The notes under the pieces were generated by a model. It was not told where the DNA came from. It did no database searches and saw nothing but the letters and a program-made list of their open reading frames with translations. A program made the translations under genes and the position numbers. A stretch of DNA of 64,000 nt from Tritonibacter multivorans (lineage in GTDB: Bacteria > Pseudomonadota > Alphaproteobacteria > Rhodobacterales > Rhodobacteraceae). The DNA is taken from NCBI RefSeq assembly GCF_001458415.1, contig NZ_CYSD01000037.1:250501-314500 (forward strand), read 5' to 3'. This document shows, one piece after another, positions 17,050 through 26,972 of this stretch (position 1 is the stretch's first letter; each line of letters starts with the position of its first letter).

Positions 17050-18297
17050 TCAGGTGTTCTTGGTGAAATTTGCAACCAGTTCGGCATGGCCGGACCAGCG
17101 GAATTGGTCGACCACCTGAACCCAGTTAAGTGCGTATCCCGCAGTGACAAGGGTTGCGGCGTCGCGAGCAAAAGTCACCGGGTTGCAGGACACATAGGCA
17201 ATGACCGGGGTGCCTGCCTGGGCAAGTTCAGCCACCTGTGCCTCGGCTCCGGCGCGCGGCGGGTCAATCACGGCGGCCTCATAGGGTGCGCCAAAGGGGT
17301 TCAGATCTTCGGGAAGAAGCGGATTGCGGAACAGATCACGCGTTTGAGCCGTAACTTTTTTAAGCCCCTGCGCCTGCCGCCAGCCCTGATCCAATGCGGC
17401 GATCATCTCGGACTCGCCCTCCAGCGCCCAAACCTCGGCTTTCTCCGCCAAAGGCAGGGTGAAGGTGCCGCAGCCTGCAAACAGGTCAACAACGCGTTTG
17501 GCGTCACCGACGATTTCTTTCACGGCGGCCACCAGCGCGGCTTCGCCTTCGTGGGTGGCCTGCAGGAAGCTGCCGGCAGGCGGGCAAACGTGACCTTTGC
17601 CAAAGGCCTGGGTCGGCGGCTGTTCCATGCCGACGGGTTCGTCATCCCAAGTCAGACGCGCCAATTTATGTTTGCCCATGACTTGTGCCAATTCAACACG
17701 CAGCTGACCATCCAGTGGCTTGCCACCGCGCACCATCACCTCCAATCCGACTTCGGACTGTGTGAGTGTCACCGACAGCTCGCCTTTGCGGCTACCGCCG
17801 GTCAGCGCCAGTTCTTCGGTCATCGGAATGGCTGAACGGATCTCGGGCAGCAACAACTGGCAGTCGGGAATTTCGGTAATCACACCGGACGCACGCCCAT
17901 GAAAACCGGCCATTGCGCCTTTTTTGGTGCGGCGCACCGACAGGGTGGCACGGCGGCGCGATTGCGCAGGCGACGTCTGGATGGCACGGAAGTCAGTCTC
18001 GAGCCCCTGCGCCTGCAGCGCACGGCGGACAAATTCCACCTTCCAGTCGGCAACAAAGCCATCACTTGCGTGCTGCAACTGGCAACCGCCACAGGCTTTG
18101 TAGTGGCGGCAGGGCGCGGCGACGCGGTCCTCGCTCGGGGTTTCCACCCGAATATCGGTCAGGTTCTGCCCCTGAAGCACACCGCTGACCTCTTCGCCCG
18201 GCAGGGTCCGCGGGGCAAAGATGGGTCCATCGGCGATGCCGTCACCTTGATGGCCAAGGCGGGAGATTACGTGGCGGGTACGAGCTGCGTCTGTCAT
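17050..18297 (-). CDS. TrmA/RumA-family RNA (uracil-5-)-methyltransferase
   Basis: 415 aa from the ATG at 18297 (MTDAARTRHVISRLGHQGDG). A TRAM-like N-terminal domain is followed by the iron-sulfur Cys set (APCRHYKACGGCQ and later PDCQLL), the Rossmann SAM motif VVDLFAGCGTFTLPLA, DPPRAGAEAQ and the catalytic Cys in AYVSCNPVTFARD. These features fit the 23S rRNA m5U enzymes RlmC/RlmD; which uridine it methylates cannot be read from motifs. It is 40 nt downstream of the ABC exporter genes and 19 nt upstream of the Nav channel, all on one strand. Confidence 0.92.
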   Translation of the reverse strand: MTDAARTRHVISRLGHQGDGIADGPIFAPRTLPGEEVSGVLQGQNLTDIRVETPSEDRVAAPCRHYKACGGCQLQHASDGFVADWKVEFVRRALQAQGLETDFRAIQTSPAQSRRRATLSVRRTKKGAMAGFHGRASGVITEIPDCQLLLPEIRSAIPMTEELALTGGSRKGELSVTLTQSEVGLEVMVRGGKPLDGQLRVELAQVMGKHKLARLTWDDEPVGMEQPPTQAFGKGHVCPPAGSFLQATHEGEAALVAAVKEIVGDAKRVVDLFAGCGTFTLPLAEKAEVWALEGESEMIAALDQGWRQAQGLKKVTAQTRDLFRNPLLPEDLNPFGAPYEAAVIDPPRAGAEAQVAELAQAGTPVIAYVSCNPVTFARDAATLVTAGYALNWVQVVDQFRWSGHAELVANFTKNT

Positions 18298-18337
18298 GCC
18301 CGTCCCATACCCCGCCTTCACATTTCCTGAAAGGTCC

Positions 18338-20197
18338 CTATTCCGCTGCCTCGGCGGATTTTGTCCCTTCATCGTCTTCTGTGCGAATAAATCCACCGGA
18401 TTGACGCGACCAGAACTGCGCGTAGCGCCCGTCTTGGGCCAGAAGCGCCTCGTGGGTGCCTTCTTCGACGATGCGGCCCTGGTCCATCACAATGATGCGG
18501 TCCATTTCGGCCAGCGTCGACAGACGGTGCGCAATAGCCAGCACGGTCTTACCTTCCATCACCCGGCCCAGCGCGGACTGAATCGCCGCCTCAACTTCGG
18601 AATCCAGCGCCGAGGTCGCCTCGTCCAACACAAGAATCGGAGCGTCTTTCAAAATGGCACGGGCCAAAGCAATACGTTGCCGCTGACCACCCGACAGTTT
18701 CACACCACGCTCCCCCAGATGCGCCGCATAGCCTTCGCGCCCCTGCCCGTCGCGCAGATCCTTGATGAAGCCATGTGCCTCCGCCTGCTCTGCTGCCGCC
18801 AACAGGTCGTCTTCTGAGGCATCAGGACGGCCATAAAGGATGTTTTCGCGGGCAGATCGGTTGAACATCGCTGTTTCCTGCGTGACCATACCAATCTGAC
18901 GCCGCAGACTGTCCTGTGTCACACGTGAAATATCCTGATCATCGATCAGAATACGCCCCTCTTCCGTCTCATAGAGCCGCAAAAGCAGGGAAACGAGCGT
19001 GGACTTGCCAGCACCAGACGCACCAACAATCCCCAGTTTTTCACCGGGCGCAACACGCAGCGAAATGCCCTGCACACCGCCGACGTCGCGCCCATAGGCA
19101 AAGCCCAATCCATCAAAGGTTATCGCGCCTTTGGGCACCTCCAGCGTGCGCGCTTCATCTGCGTCTTCCACACGTTCAGGGCGGGTCAGGGTTTTCATCC
19201 CGTTTTCAATTTCACCGACGTTGGAATAGATCGCCATCAGGGTGAAGCTCACCCAGCCCGTCATCTGCGCCACCCGGATCGCCACAGCGCCAGCAGCGAC
19301 AATGTCCCCTTCGGTTGCAGCACCCGTTTGCCAAAGGAATAGCGTTGCGCCAATAAGCAGAACCGGCAGCAGCCCCGCAAGGCTCATTAGGCAGAAGCGG
19401 AAACTGGCAGACAGATACCCAAATTCCAGCGCGCGTTCGCGGAAAGTGACCATCGCCGCCTGGGCGGCCTGCTCTTCGTGGTCGGCGTGCGCAAATAGTT
19501 TCACCGTTTTGATGTTGGTGATCGAATCCACCACCTGCCCGGTGATGTTCGCCCGCGCCCCTGCCCGCGCGGCGGACCGTTTTCGTACGCGCGGGAGAAA
19601 CCAGCGGATCAGCGCAAAATAGGCGATCAGCCAGACACCGAACAACAGCGTGATCCGCAGGTCCACCGCCCCGAGCAAGATCAACGCCCCAGCCAGCGAC
19701 GCCAGTGCAAAGGCCACGACATTGATGACCTCGGTCACAACGGATGCCATGGCGTTGGCGGTCTGCATCTGCTTTTGGGCGATGCGTCCCGCAAAATCAT
19801 CATCGAAGAATGTCACCGACTGACCAAGGGTCCACCGGTTCAGGCGCGCATTGACCATTGGGCCTATATTAGGGCCTACAATGATCGCATTACCTGCCGC
19901 GGACAGGCCGAACAACACCGGTCGAATCAGCAAAAAGAACGCCAAAGCGCCAAAGACGACGGCCATATTGCCGGGTGCAAAGAACTGCTCTGGACCGCTG
20001 GAAATCGCGGTGTCGATGACCAATCCCAGAATATAGGCTGTTCCGGCTTCCATCCCGCCGGCAAGGGCCGAAAAAACAACGGCCACTGCCAGCATCGGCC
20101 AAGCCCCTGACAGGCACCAACGCATAAAAGCACCCAAGGTATTTGGCGGCGGTCCCTCCGCCGGGCGAAACGCGTCGATCAAATAGCCGATTTTCAT
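18338..20197 (-). CDS. ABC exporter half-transporter, subunit B (ATPase + permease)
   Basis: 619 aa. A six-helix type 1 exporter membrane domain (about 30-330) is fused to a nucleotide-binding domain (about 360-600) with Walker A GASGAGKST, signature LSGGQRQR, Walker B ILVLDEATSALD and the H-loop AHRLST. All catalytic motifs look intact. The start overlaps the stop of the upstream paralogue by 4 nt, so the two probably form a heterodimeric exporter (MsbA/LmrA/TM287-288-like). The substrate could be a lipid or a drug; nothing nearby decides it. Confidence 0.93.
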   Translation of the reverse strand: MKIGYLIDAFRPAEGPPPNTLGAFMRWCLSGAWPMLAVAVVFSALAGGMEAGTAYILGLVIDTAISSGPEQFFAPGNMAVVFGALAFFLLIRPVLFGLSAAGNAIIVGPNIGPMVNARLNRWTLGQSVTFFDDDFAGRIAQKQMQTANAMASVVTEVINVVAFALASLAGALILLGAVDLRITLLFGVWLIAYFALIRWFLPRVRKRSAARAGARANITGQVVDSITNIKTVKLFAHADHEEQAAQAAMVTFRERALEFGYLSASFRFCLMSLAGLLPVLLIGATLFLWQTGAATEGDIVAAGAVAIRVAQMTGWVSFTLMAIYSNVGEIENGMKTLTRPERVEDADEARTLEVPKGAITFDGLGFAYGRDVGGVQGISLRVAPGEKLGIVGASGAGKSTLVSLLLRLYETEEGRILIDDQDISRVTQDSLRRQIGMVTQETAMFNRSARENILYGRPDASEDDLLAAAEQAEAHGFIKDLRDGQGREGYAAHLGERGVKLSGGQRQRIALARAILKDAPILVLDEATSALDSEVEAAIQSALGRVMEGKTVLAIAHRLSTLAEMDRIIVMDQGRIVEEGTHEALLAQDGRYAQFWSRQSGGFIRTEDDEGTKSAEAAE

Positions 20198-22032
20198 TCT
20201 GCTGCCTCTACATTGAGGAACCCACCAGATTGGCGGGCCCAGAAAGAAGCATATAGGCCTTCTTTTGCCAAAAGCGCCTCATGCGTGCCCTCTTCGACGA
20301 TTTTTCCCTGATCCAGCACAAGGATACGGTCCATTTGCGCAATCGTGGACAGTCTGTGAGCAATCGCAATCACGGTTTTGCCCTCCATCATCCCATAAAG
20401 GGTTTCCTGAATCGCGGCCTCCACTTCGGAATCCAGCGCCGAGGTCGCCTCGTCCAGAACAAGGATCGGTGCATCTTTCAGGATCACCCGTGCAAGTGTC
20501 ACGCGTTGGCGCTGCCCGCCAGACAGTTTCACGCCACGCTCGCCCACATGGGCATCATAGCCCTCGCGCGCTTGCGGATCCGCGAGATCCAGAATGAACT
20601 CATGTGCATGGGCCTTTTCAGCCGCTGCAATCATTTCGGCTTCGCTGGCATCAGGACGGCCATACAGCAGATTGTCACGCACCGACCGGTGCAAAAGCGC
20701 GCTGTCCTGCTGCACCATGCCAATATGGCTGCGCAAGCTGTCCTGCGTCACGCCCGCAATGTCCTGACCATCAATCAGAATTTGACCCTTTTCAGCGTCG
20801 TAAAACCGCAAGAGCAGCTTCACCAGCGTCGATTTCCCGGCACCAGAGCGGCCAATCAGCCCGACCTTTTCACCCGCGTGGATGGTCAGAGTCAGATCAT
20901 CAATGCCACCCGCCCCGCGCCCATAGTGGTGGGACAGCTTCTCAAACCGGATTTCGCCCTTGTTCAACTGCAAAGGCGCGGCATTGGCGGCATCCACCAG
21001 ATCAACCGGCTGCGCAATCGTCTCCATCCCTTCGGCCACAACACCAAGCTGGCGGAAGAACGTGGTCAGCGCCCACATGATCCAGCCTGTCATCGCATTG
21101 AGGCGCAGCGTCAGCGCTGTCGCAGCGGCCACCACACCAACCGACGCGCTGCCCTGCATCCACAAGGCAATGCCCCAACCAACAACCCCGACAATCAGCA
21201 CCCCATTCAACGCGACCAGCACCCCGTCCATAACCGTGAAAATCCGCATTTCCTTCTGGAAGGTCTGGCGCGAGGTCTCGATCGCCTCTTTGGCGTAGTC
21301 CAATTCGTGACTGTGGTGGGCAAACATCTTGACCGAGTGAATATTGGAATAGCTGTCCACCACGCGCCCGGTCACGGTCGACCGCGCATCAGACGCAGCT
21401 TGACTGGCAGGCCCGACCCGCTTCACCGTCCAGGAGGTCAACAGCCCATAAAGCACGAACCAGATGGCCAGCGGCACCAATAGGCGCGGATCCGCCGCCC
21501 ACAAGAGCACCCCCGCCCCGATCAGATAGGCCAGCGCAAAGGTGATCGCGTCAAAGATCTGAAACACCACCTCGCCTGCCGCCGGTGGGGTCTGCATGAT
21601 CCGGTTGGCGATGCGGCCTGCAAAATCATTTTCAAACCAGCCAACCGACTGCCGCAGAACATGTTTATGGGCGCGCCAACGGATCAGCGTCCCAAAGTTC
21701 GGCAGGATCGTATTGTTCAACAACAGCACGTCCAAGACCTGTAAAATGGGCCGTAGGATCAAGATGAACGCGGCCATCAGCATCAATTCCGTGCCATGCT
21801 CTGCCCAGACCTGATCGGGCGGTCCAACCAGAATATCGACGACACGGCCCATGTAGGAAATCAGCCCGATCTCTACCGCGGCCACAATCACCGACATGAC
21901 CGCAGTGAGCCAGAACACACGGTGGAACGGCTCTGCATAGGTCAGCAGAAAGGGCCAAAGACGCGTTGGCGGGCGGTCGACCTCGGGATAGTCGCAATAG
22001 GGGTCAACAAGGTTTTCGAAGAAGCGAAACAT
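20194..22032 (-). CDS. ABC exporter half-transporter, subunit A (ATPase + permease)
   Basis: 612 aa. Same architecture as its downstream partner: an N-terminal segment with PTRLWPFLLTYAEPFHRVFW, six membrane helices (about 35-320), then a nucleotide-binding domain with Walker A GRSGAGKST, LSGGQRQR, ILVLDEATSALD and AHRLST. Both ATP sites of the pair appear competent, in contrast to some heterodimeric exporters with one degenerate site. About 220 bp of non-coding DNA upstream separates it from cca and should contain the promoter. Confidence 0.93.
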   Translation of the reverse strand: MFRFFENLVDPYCDYPEVDRPPTRLWPFLLTYAEPFHRVFWLTAVMSVIVAAVEIGLISYMGRVVDILVGPPDQVWAEHGTELMLMAAFILILRPILQVLDVLLLNNTILPNFGTLIRWRAHKHVLRQSVGWFENDFAGRIANRIMQTPPAAGEVVFQIFDAITFALAYLIGAGVLLWAADPRLLVPLAIWFVLYGLLTSWTVKRVGPASQAASDARSTVTGRVVDSYSNIHSVKMFAHHSHELDYAKEAIETSRQTFQKEMRIFTVMDGVLVALNGVLIVGVVGWGIALWMQGSASVGVVAAATALTLRLNAMTGWIMWALTTFFRQLGVVAEGMETIAQPVDLVDAANAAPLQLNKGEIRFEKLSHHYGRGAGGIDDLTLTIHAGEKVGLIGRSGAGKSTLVKLLLRFYDAEKGQILIDGQDIAGVTQDSLRSHIGMVQQDSALLHRSVRDNLLYGRPDASEAEMIAAAEKAHAHEFILDLADPQAREGYDAHVGERGVKLSGGQRQRVTLARVILKDAPILVLDEATSALDSEVEAAIQETLYGMMEGKTVIAIAHRLSTIAQMDRILVLDQGKIVEEGTHEALLAKEGLYASFWARQSGGFLNVEAAE

Positions 22033-22249
22033 GCGGGTGCTCCATAGACTTGAGCAAATATAGGAATGCGATGCACAAAGTGACAGCGGCGGCCGAGGCC
22101 CCCATCACCAAAACGGGTGGGTCTCAGCAGTTAATGAAACCAGATCCCGTAAAACATCAGCATTCCTCCCGCTGTTCAGATTGCCGCCAGCATAGGCTTC
22201 AAAACGCAGACCTGTCACGCCCTGTCATCGTGAAGAGTTTGTGAAACCC

Positions 22250-23413
22250 TCACTCAGGCGGGGTATCCGGCAGCGCCAGAAGCGCCGCACGCGAAAGCTC
22301 AAAGCCCGAAGCAATCCACGCGTTTTCCAATATTCGCAGACGCTTGCCCAGTTCAGGACCGGTGTAAGCAGGCATCAGATCTTTGGCTGCCAGAGGGAAA
22401 AAGGAGGTGGCTGCACGCGCGATATCGGCTTCAAAATTCGGGGCAAGCGGCATTTCCAAGACTGCAGCGCGCAACAGAATCACATCGCGGGCAAAATCTG
22501 CGTCGTGACGATAGGCCAACTCAGCTGCACCCGCTGCGGCGCCGATGCCTTCGCGCAATTGGGCGACGCGGGTGCTCACGGATTTGGACAGCCGCAGGGT
22601 CTTTTGCAGGTCTTCACCGCCCAGCGCCGCAAGCCGTCGCGTGGCCTCTGGCCTGCGACCGCCCTCAAGATGCACCAACGGCGCAAGCGCACGGTCATCT
22701 GCGCCCGGCAAGATATGCGCCAGGACACCAATCTGGCGCATCGTGGCGACAGCAGGCGCGGGATCTGGCGCGGACAAAAGCTTCACAAGCTCTGTGCCAA
22801 CACGTTCGCGCGACAACGTGTCCAGACCCTCCAGCGTCGCAGCAATGGCGGCAAGCGCATCTGGGTCAAACCCTTCGGCATGGTTTCCATACCACGCGTG
22901 AAATCGGAAATAGCGCAGCGTACGCAGGTAATCCTCGCGAATGCGGTCTTCGGCATTGCCAATAAACCGCAGCCGTCGCGCCTGCAGGTCCGGCAGACCA
23001 CCGAGCGGGTCCACCACAGTTCCATCCGGGCGCGCATAGATCGCGTTCATCGTGAAATCGCGTCGGGCAGCGTCTTCGGCAATGTCATCGGCAAAGGCCA
23101 CAACCGCACGGCGCCCGTCGGTTTCCACATCTTTGCGAAACGTGGTGACCTCGTGCGGGATGCCATCCACGACCAATGTCACCGTGCCGTGATCAATGCC
23201 CGTTGGAATTGCCTTGATGCCCGCCGCCTTGGCCAAGGCAATGACGGTTTCAGGGCGTGCATCGGTGGCAATATCCATGTCTGAGACAGGTTCGCCCATC
23301 AGCGCATTGCGCACGCAGCCACCGACAAATAATGCCTGCGCCCCCGCTGCGGTCAGTGCGCGGCAGACGGTTTGCGTCGCCTCATTGCGGATCCAGTCCT
23401 GTTCGATCTTCAT
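22250..23413 (-). CDS. cca: CCA tRNA nucleotidyltransferase / poly(A) polymerase family
   Basis: 387 aa. Class II nucleotidyltransferase: the catalytic motif LFVGGCVRNALMGEPVSDMDIATDA holds the G-G-x-VR and D-x-D residues, followed by RRDFTMNAIYARPDG and the ERIREDYLRTLRYFRFH-like segment. The enzyme adds CCA to tRNA 3' ends; a poly(A) polymerase of the same family cannot be fully excluded. It overlaps the CoA-type Nudix gene upstream by 4 nt, so hslO, the Nudix gene and cca form one operon. Confidence 0.92.
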   Translation of the reverse strand: MKIEQDWIRNEATQTVCRALTAAGAQALFVGGCVRNALMGEPVSDMDIATDARPETVIALAKAAGIKAIPTGIDHGTVTLVVDGIPHEVTTFRKDVETDGRRAVVAFADDIAEDAARRDFTMNAIYARPDGTVVDPLGGLPDLQARRLRFIGNAEDRIREDYLRTLRYFRFHAWYGNHAEGFDPDALAAIAATLEGLDTLSRERVGTELVKLLSAPDPAPAVATMRQIGVLAHILPGADDRALAPLVHLEGGRRPEATRRLAALGGEDLQKTLRLSKSVSTRVAQLREGIGAAAGAAELAYRHDADFARDVILLRAAVLEMPLAPNFEADIARAATSFFPLAAKDLMPAYTGPELGKRLRILENAWIASGFELSRAALLALPDTPPE

Positions 23414-24021
23414 ACGCCGCCCTTTTCAGTCCCCATGGCAGCGGCAAAGCCGCGAAGCATCCGCGCCGTTGCGCCCCAGATATAGTAGGGACCATAGGGC
23501 ACAACATAAAAATACCGCCGCTGCCCCCGCCAGCGACGCGACTGCACAAGGTAGTTTTCAGGCTCTAACACATGGGAAAGCGGGGTCGAGAAGACCTCGG
23601 CCACTTCGCCCGCTTCGGGCTGAACCTTAAAAGGTTCCGGGATCAGGGCCACAACCGGTTTCGCCAGAAACCCCGTGACGGTTTCATGCGCCGGAAGCGT
23701 CCCAATCACCTGCGGCAGGTCCCGAGGTAAACCGATTTCCTCCCAGGCCTCGCGCAGGGCCGCATCGGTTTCATCCGCATCCGTCGCATCGACCTTCCCG
23801 CCCGGAAAGGCAATTTGGCCGGGATGATGCTTCAGCGCCGAAGATCGTTTGGTCAGGATCACCTGCGGCTCTGCCGTATAGGTGGTGATCCCCAATAAAA
23901 CGCCCGCCGGACGCAGGCGACGTCCGGCGGGCAATACTGTTTCAGGGTTCAGCTCAAAATCCGAAGTCCCATGATGGGCCCGGCCCAGCGCGAGGCTGAT
24001 TTGGTCTTTCAGCCCCTGCAT
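23410..24021 (-). CDS. Nudix hydrolase, CoA-pyrophosphatase type
   Basis: 203 aa from the ATG at 24021 (MQGLKDQI), 4 nt after the hslO stop. The Nudix box runs GGKVDATDADETDAALREA followed by WEEIGL, and is preceded by LKHHPGQIAFPGG, the sequence typical of CoA pyrophosphatases (NudL/YeaB). It would cleave CoA or related pyrophosphates to phosphopantetheine and ADP. No membrane segment. Co-transcribed with hslO and cca. Confidence 0.9.
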   Translation of the reverse strand: MQGLKDQISLALGRAHHGTSDFELNPETVLPAGRRLRPAGVLLGITTYTAEPQVILTKRSSALKHHPGQIAFPGGKVDATDADETDAALREAWEEIGLPRDLPQVIGTLPAHETVTGFLAKPVVALIPEPFKVQPEAGEVAEVFSTPLSHVLEPENYLVQSRRWRGQRRYFYVVPYGPYYIWGATARMLRGFAAAMGTEKGGV

Positions 24022-24025
24022 CACG

Positions 24026-25003
24026 CTAGTCCTGCTCTGCTTCAAAACCCAGCGTTGCCGGATCCATGTCGTAATGGGCACCGCAGAACTGGCAGTCTGC
24101 TGTCACGCGACCCTCGGGCGTGGTCATCTTCTCAATGTCCTTGGCCGAATAGATCGACAGGCTTTGGCGCACGCGCTCTTCGGAACAGGTGCAGCCAAAT
24201 TTCACCGACTGCGCATCATAAACGCGCGGGGCTTCTTCGTGGAACAGACGATACAGCAGATCCGTGGGCGCAATGGACGGGCCGATCAGCTCCAGATCCT
24301 CAACCGTTGCCAGCAGCGTGTTCACGCGGGTCCAGTTTTCTTCTTCATCGCCGGACACAAGATCCTTGGCAGTGACAATCTCGCCTTCACCGTCTTCCTG
24401 CGCCATCAATGGCGACGCTTTGGGCATGTGCTGCAGCATAATCCCACCCGCGCGCCAATGTTCGGCCTCGCCCGGAACGGTCGAGCGGCCAAAGCTGAGC
24501 AAGAATTTGGTCGGCAGCTGTTCAGACTGGGCGAAATAGGCTTCGGCACAGGCCGACAGAGAGCCCCCCGCCAGCGGCGTGATCCCCTGATAAGGCTGTG
24601 TGCCGGTGCCCTGATCGATCAGAATGGCAAAATACCCTTCGCCAACCTGATCAAAGATCGGCGCATCGGTCAGGCGGTCCGCATCAAAGCTTGCATAAGC
24701 CCGGATACGGGCCGGGTCGCCCTCTTTCTCCGGTGCGTAGTAATCCGTCGCGATGCGGCGCACAGCCCCTTTGGACTGCACCTGAAGCGAGAGTTTCCAG
24801 CGCAGCTTCATGGTTTGGCCGATCAGCGCGGTCAGCAGGGCCATTTCCGCCACCAAGGCTTCGACCTGCGCCGGGTAGGCGTGTTGTTTCAAAATACCGT
24901 CCAGCACACCATCGAGCCGCGCAACGCGGCCGCGCATGTCTGTGGCATCGAGTTGAAAGGGCAGGACGGTATCGTCCCACGCGATTTTCTGGGCAGCTGT
25001 CAT
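24026..25003 (-). CDS. hslO: redox-activated chaperone Hsp33
   Basis: 325 aa. Hsp33 is a cytoplasmic holdase turned on by oxidation. The zinc-binding redox switch is present near the C-terminus as CTC (KFGCTCSEERV) and CQFC (TADCQFCGAH), the family CxC-x(27-32)-CxxC pattern. The N-terminal substrate-binding domain precedes it. First gene of the hslO-Nudix-cca operon, and divergent from a second Nudix gene with about 80 bp between. Confidence 0.96.
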   Translation of the reverse strand: MTAAQKIAWDDTVLPFQLDATDMRGRVARLDGVLDGILKQHAYPAQVEALVAEMALLTALIGQTMKLRWKLSLQVQSKGAVRRIATDYYAPEKEGDPARIRAYASFDADRLTDAPIFDQVGEGYFAILIDQGTGTQPYQGITPLAGGSLSACAEAYFAQSEQLPTKFLLSFGRSTVPGEAEHWRAGGIMLQHMPKASPLMAQEDGEGEIVTAKDLVSGDEEENWTRVNTLLATVEDLELIGPSIAPTDLLYRLFHEEAPRVYDAQSVKFGCTCSEERVRQSLSIYSAKDIEKMTTPEGRVTADCQFCGAHYDMDPATLGFEAEQD

Positions 25004-25081
25004 GAGGTTTCCTTATGCGCCGACTATTGGCATACCGGAGCTATATAGGCCTTTCGGCAGCTGAGTTGAAGAGGAAGCCAA

Positions 25082-25525
25082 ATGATCCGCCGTTTCGGGG
25101 CGCCGCCGCACAAGAACCAAACTTATCGCGCCCGTCCGGGGGCTTACGCCCTGCTGCCCCACGATGGCCAATTGCTGCTGACCTGCCAGCTGCAACCGGA
25201 ACCGGATTTGCAACTGCCCGGCGGCGGTATTGATCCGGGGGAATCACCCCTGCCTGCCCTGCACCGTGAGGTCTTGGAAGAAACCGGCTGGAAGATCGCC
25301 GCGCCCAAACGCCTGGGCACCTTCCGGCGCTTTGTCTTCATGCCCGAATATGACCTCTGGGCGGAAAAGATATGCCACATCTACACCGCACGCCCCGTCA
25401 TGCCGCTGTGTGACCCATTGGAGCCACATCACGAAACGGTCTGGCTGCCGCTTGCAGACGCCGCAGCTGTTCTGGGAAATGCCGGAGATAGATATTTTGC
25501 CCGCGTGCTTGCGGGCCTGGCCTGA
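25082..25525 (+). CDS. Nudix hydrolase
   Basis: 147 aa. Nudix box GGGIDPGESPLPALHREV then LEETGW, with the conserved REx2EE residues. The N-terminal RPGAYALLPHDGQLLLTCQ strand fits MutT-like small Nudix proteins. Substrate not readable from the motif. A GAAGAGGAAG ribosome site precedes the ATG. Convergent with the phosphatase gene, only 3 nt between stops. Confidence 0.88.
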   Translation: MIRRFGAPPHKNQTYRARPGAYALLPHDGQLLLTCQLQPEPDLQLPGGGIDPGESPLPALHREVLEETGWKIAAPKRLGTFRRFVFMPEYDLWAEKICHIYTARPVMPLCDPLEPHHETVWLPLADAAAVLGNAGDRYFARVLAGLA

Positions 25526-25528
25526 CGC

Positions 25529-26806
25529 TTAGGGCCCTTGGAACTCAAACAGCGTGGCAGAGATATCATCTTCCAGCCCGCTGTCCTTGCCCATCACCTG
25601 AGTCAGGTTCCAGTAGAGGTCATCCAGAAATTCCTGACCGCTCTGGCCGGGTTTGCACTTTTTGACCAGTTCAATCAGGCCTTCGGAATCCAGCATGCTG
25701 CCATCTTCCAGATGCGCCTCGGTGAACCCATCCGAATAAAGCAGCAGGCGATCGCCCAGCTCCATCTGGAACTCTTCTTGGCTATAGCCAATGTCAGGCA
25801 CCAGCCCCACAGGTACACCGCCCTGGCCGATGAACTCCATCGAGCCATCCTTGCGCAACAGAAGCGGGTGCGGGTGGCCGGCCTGAACCATTTTCACCAG
25901 ACCAGTGCGCAGGTCGGCAATGCAGTAGGCCATGGTGAAATATTCTTCGATGCCAGTGTCGGCGATCAGACGCGCGTTCAGAAGGCTCGCCACCTCTTCC
26001 GGCGGGCGCAGCGCATAGAAGCGGTTGAATTTCTTCTCCATTCCGACGTTCTGGTCGAAATAGGTCGACGACAGATAGCCCCCCAGACGCGCGGTCATCA
26101 TCGCGGATGTGATCCCGTGACCCGAGACGTCGATGGAGTAAAAGCCCAAACGGTTCACACCCGGAGAGAACATCCCCACGAGGTCACCGCCGATATGGCC
26201 ACAGGGTTTCAGCAGCAGGCTGACAGACGACGACCCAAAGCTTTTTGACAGTTCAGGCACCAGGGATTCCTGGATCTTGCGCGCCTGCATCAGGTCTTTG
26301 TCGATTGCGTCATACACGCTTTGCAGCTCGTCCAGCGTTTCCGAGACAATGCGGTTCTTCTCGAACAATTCCCGCTGCATCCGCAGGATACGTTCCCCTG
26401 CAGAAATACGCGCACGCAGTTCATCAGAGCTGACGGGTTTGGTCAAAAAGTCGTCCGCACCGGCGTCCAGACCTTCGGCCACCTCGTTCTTTTCGCTCTT
26501 GGAGGTCAGAAGAATGAAATAGCTATAGCCATCACCGGAAGACTCGCGGAACGCGCGGCAGAATTCGATCCCGGTCATCCCCGGCATCATCCAGTCACTC
26601 AGGATCAGGTCCGGCAGTTCCTGCTGGCACATTTCCATCGCCTGTTCGCCGCTTTCGGCTTCGACGACTTCAAACCCCCATTTTTTCAGGGACGCCACGA
26701 GAATGCGCCGCTGCAGACGACTGTCGTCTACCACCAGAACACGACGAATAGACCCGCTCACGGGTGATACATCCTGTTCATCTGTAGGTTCGGGCAGCAC
26801 CGACAA
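25529..26806 (-). CDS. response regulator with PP2C (SpoIIE/RsbU-type) phosphatase output
   Basis: 425 aa. A receiver domain (about 18-135) has the phospho-acceptor Asp in LILSDWMMPGMTG and the LLTSKSEKNE and DDFLTKP positions. A helical linker (about 140-180) leads to a PP2C-type phosphatase domain (about 195-425) with GDLVGMFSPG, DVSGHGITSAMMTARL, and LLLYSDGFTEA with metal-binding Asp residues. Such proteins dephosphorylate anti-sigma-factor antagonists in partner switching, or other phosphoserine proteins. No RsbV/RsbW-like genes are adjacent. The divergent Hpt gene 166 bp away is a likely phosphate donor partner. Confidence 0.93.
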   Translation of the reverse strand: MSVLPEPTDEQDVSPVSGSIRRVLVVDDSRLQRRILVASLKKWGFEVVEAESGEQAMEMCQQELPDLILSDWMMPGMTGIEFCRAFRESSGDGYSYFILLTSKSEKNEVAEGLDAGADDFLTKPVSSDELRARISAGERILRMQRELFEKNRIVSETLDELQSVYDAIDKDLMQARKIQESLVPELSKSFGSSSVSLLLKPCGHIGGDLVGMFSPGVNRLGFYSIDVSGHGITSAMMTARLGGYLSSTYFDQNVGMEKKFNRFYALRPPEEVASLLNARLIADTGIEEYFTMAYCIADLRTGLVKMVQAGHPHPLLLRKDGSMEFIGQGGVPVGLVPDIGYSQEEFQMELGDRLLLYSDGFTEAHLEDGSMLDSEGLIELVKKCKPGQSGQEFLDDLYWNLTQVMGKDSGLEDDISATLFEFQGP

Positions 26807-26972
26807 TACCTCATTGGTTCGGCAAATTCTCTCTTGTCATCTATGATTATGGCGCGGACCTTAATAGCGGATGAAATGAACATTTTTCGAGAATTTTTTT
26901 CTATTCACTGTAACTTTACCAGTCTGACTATATAGAATGATGCGATACATCAAAGAAAACGGAATTGAGGCA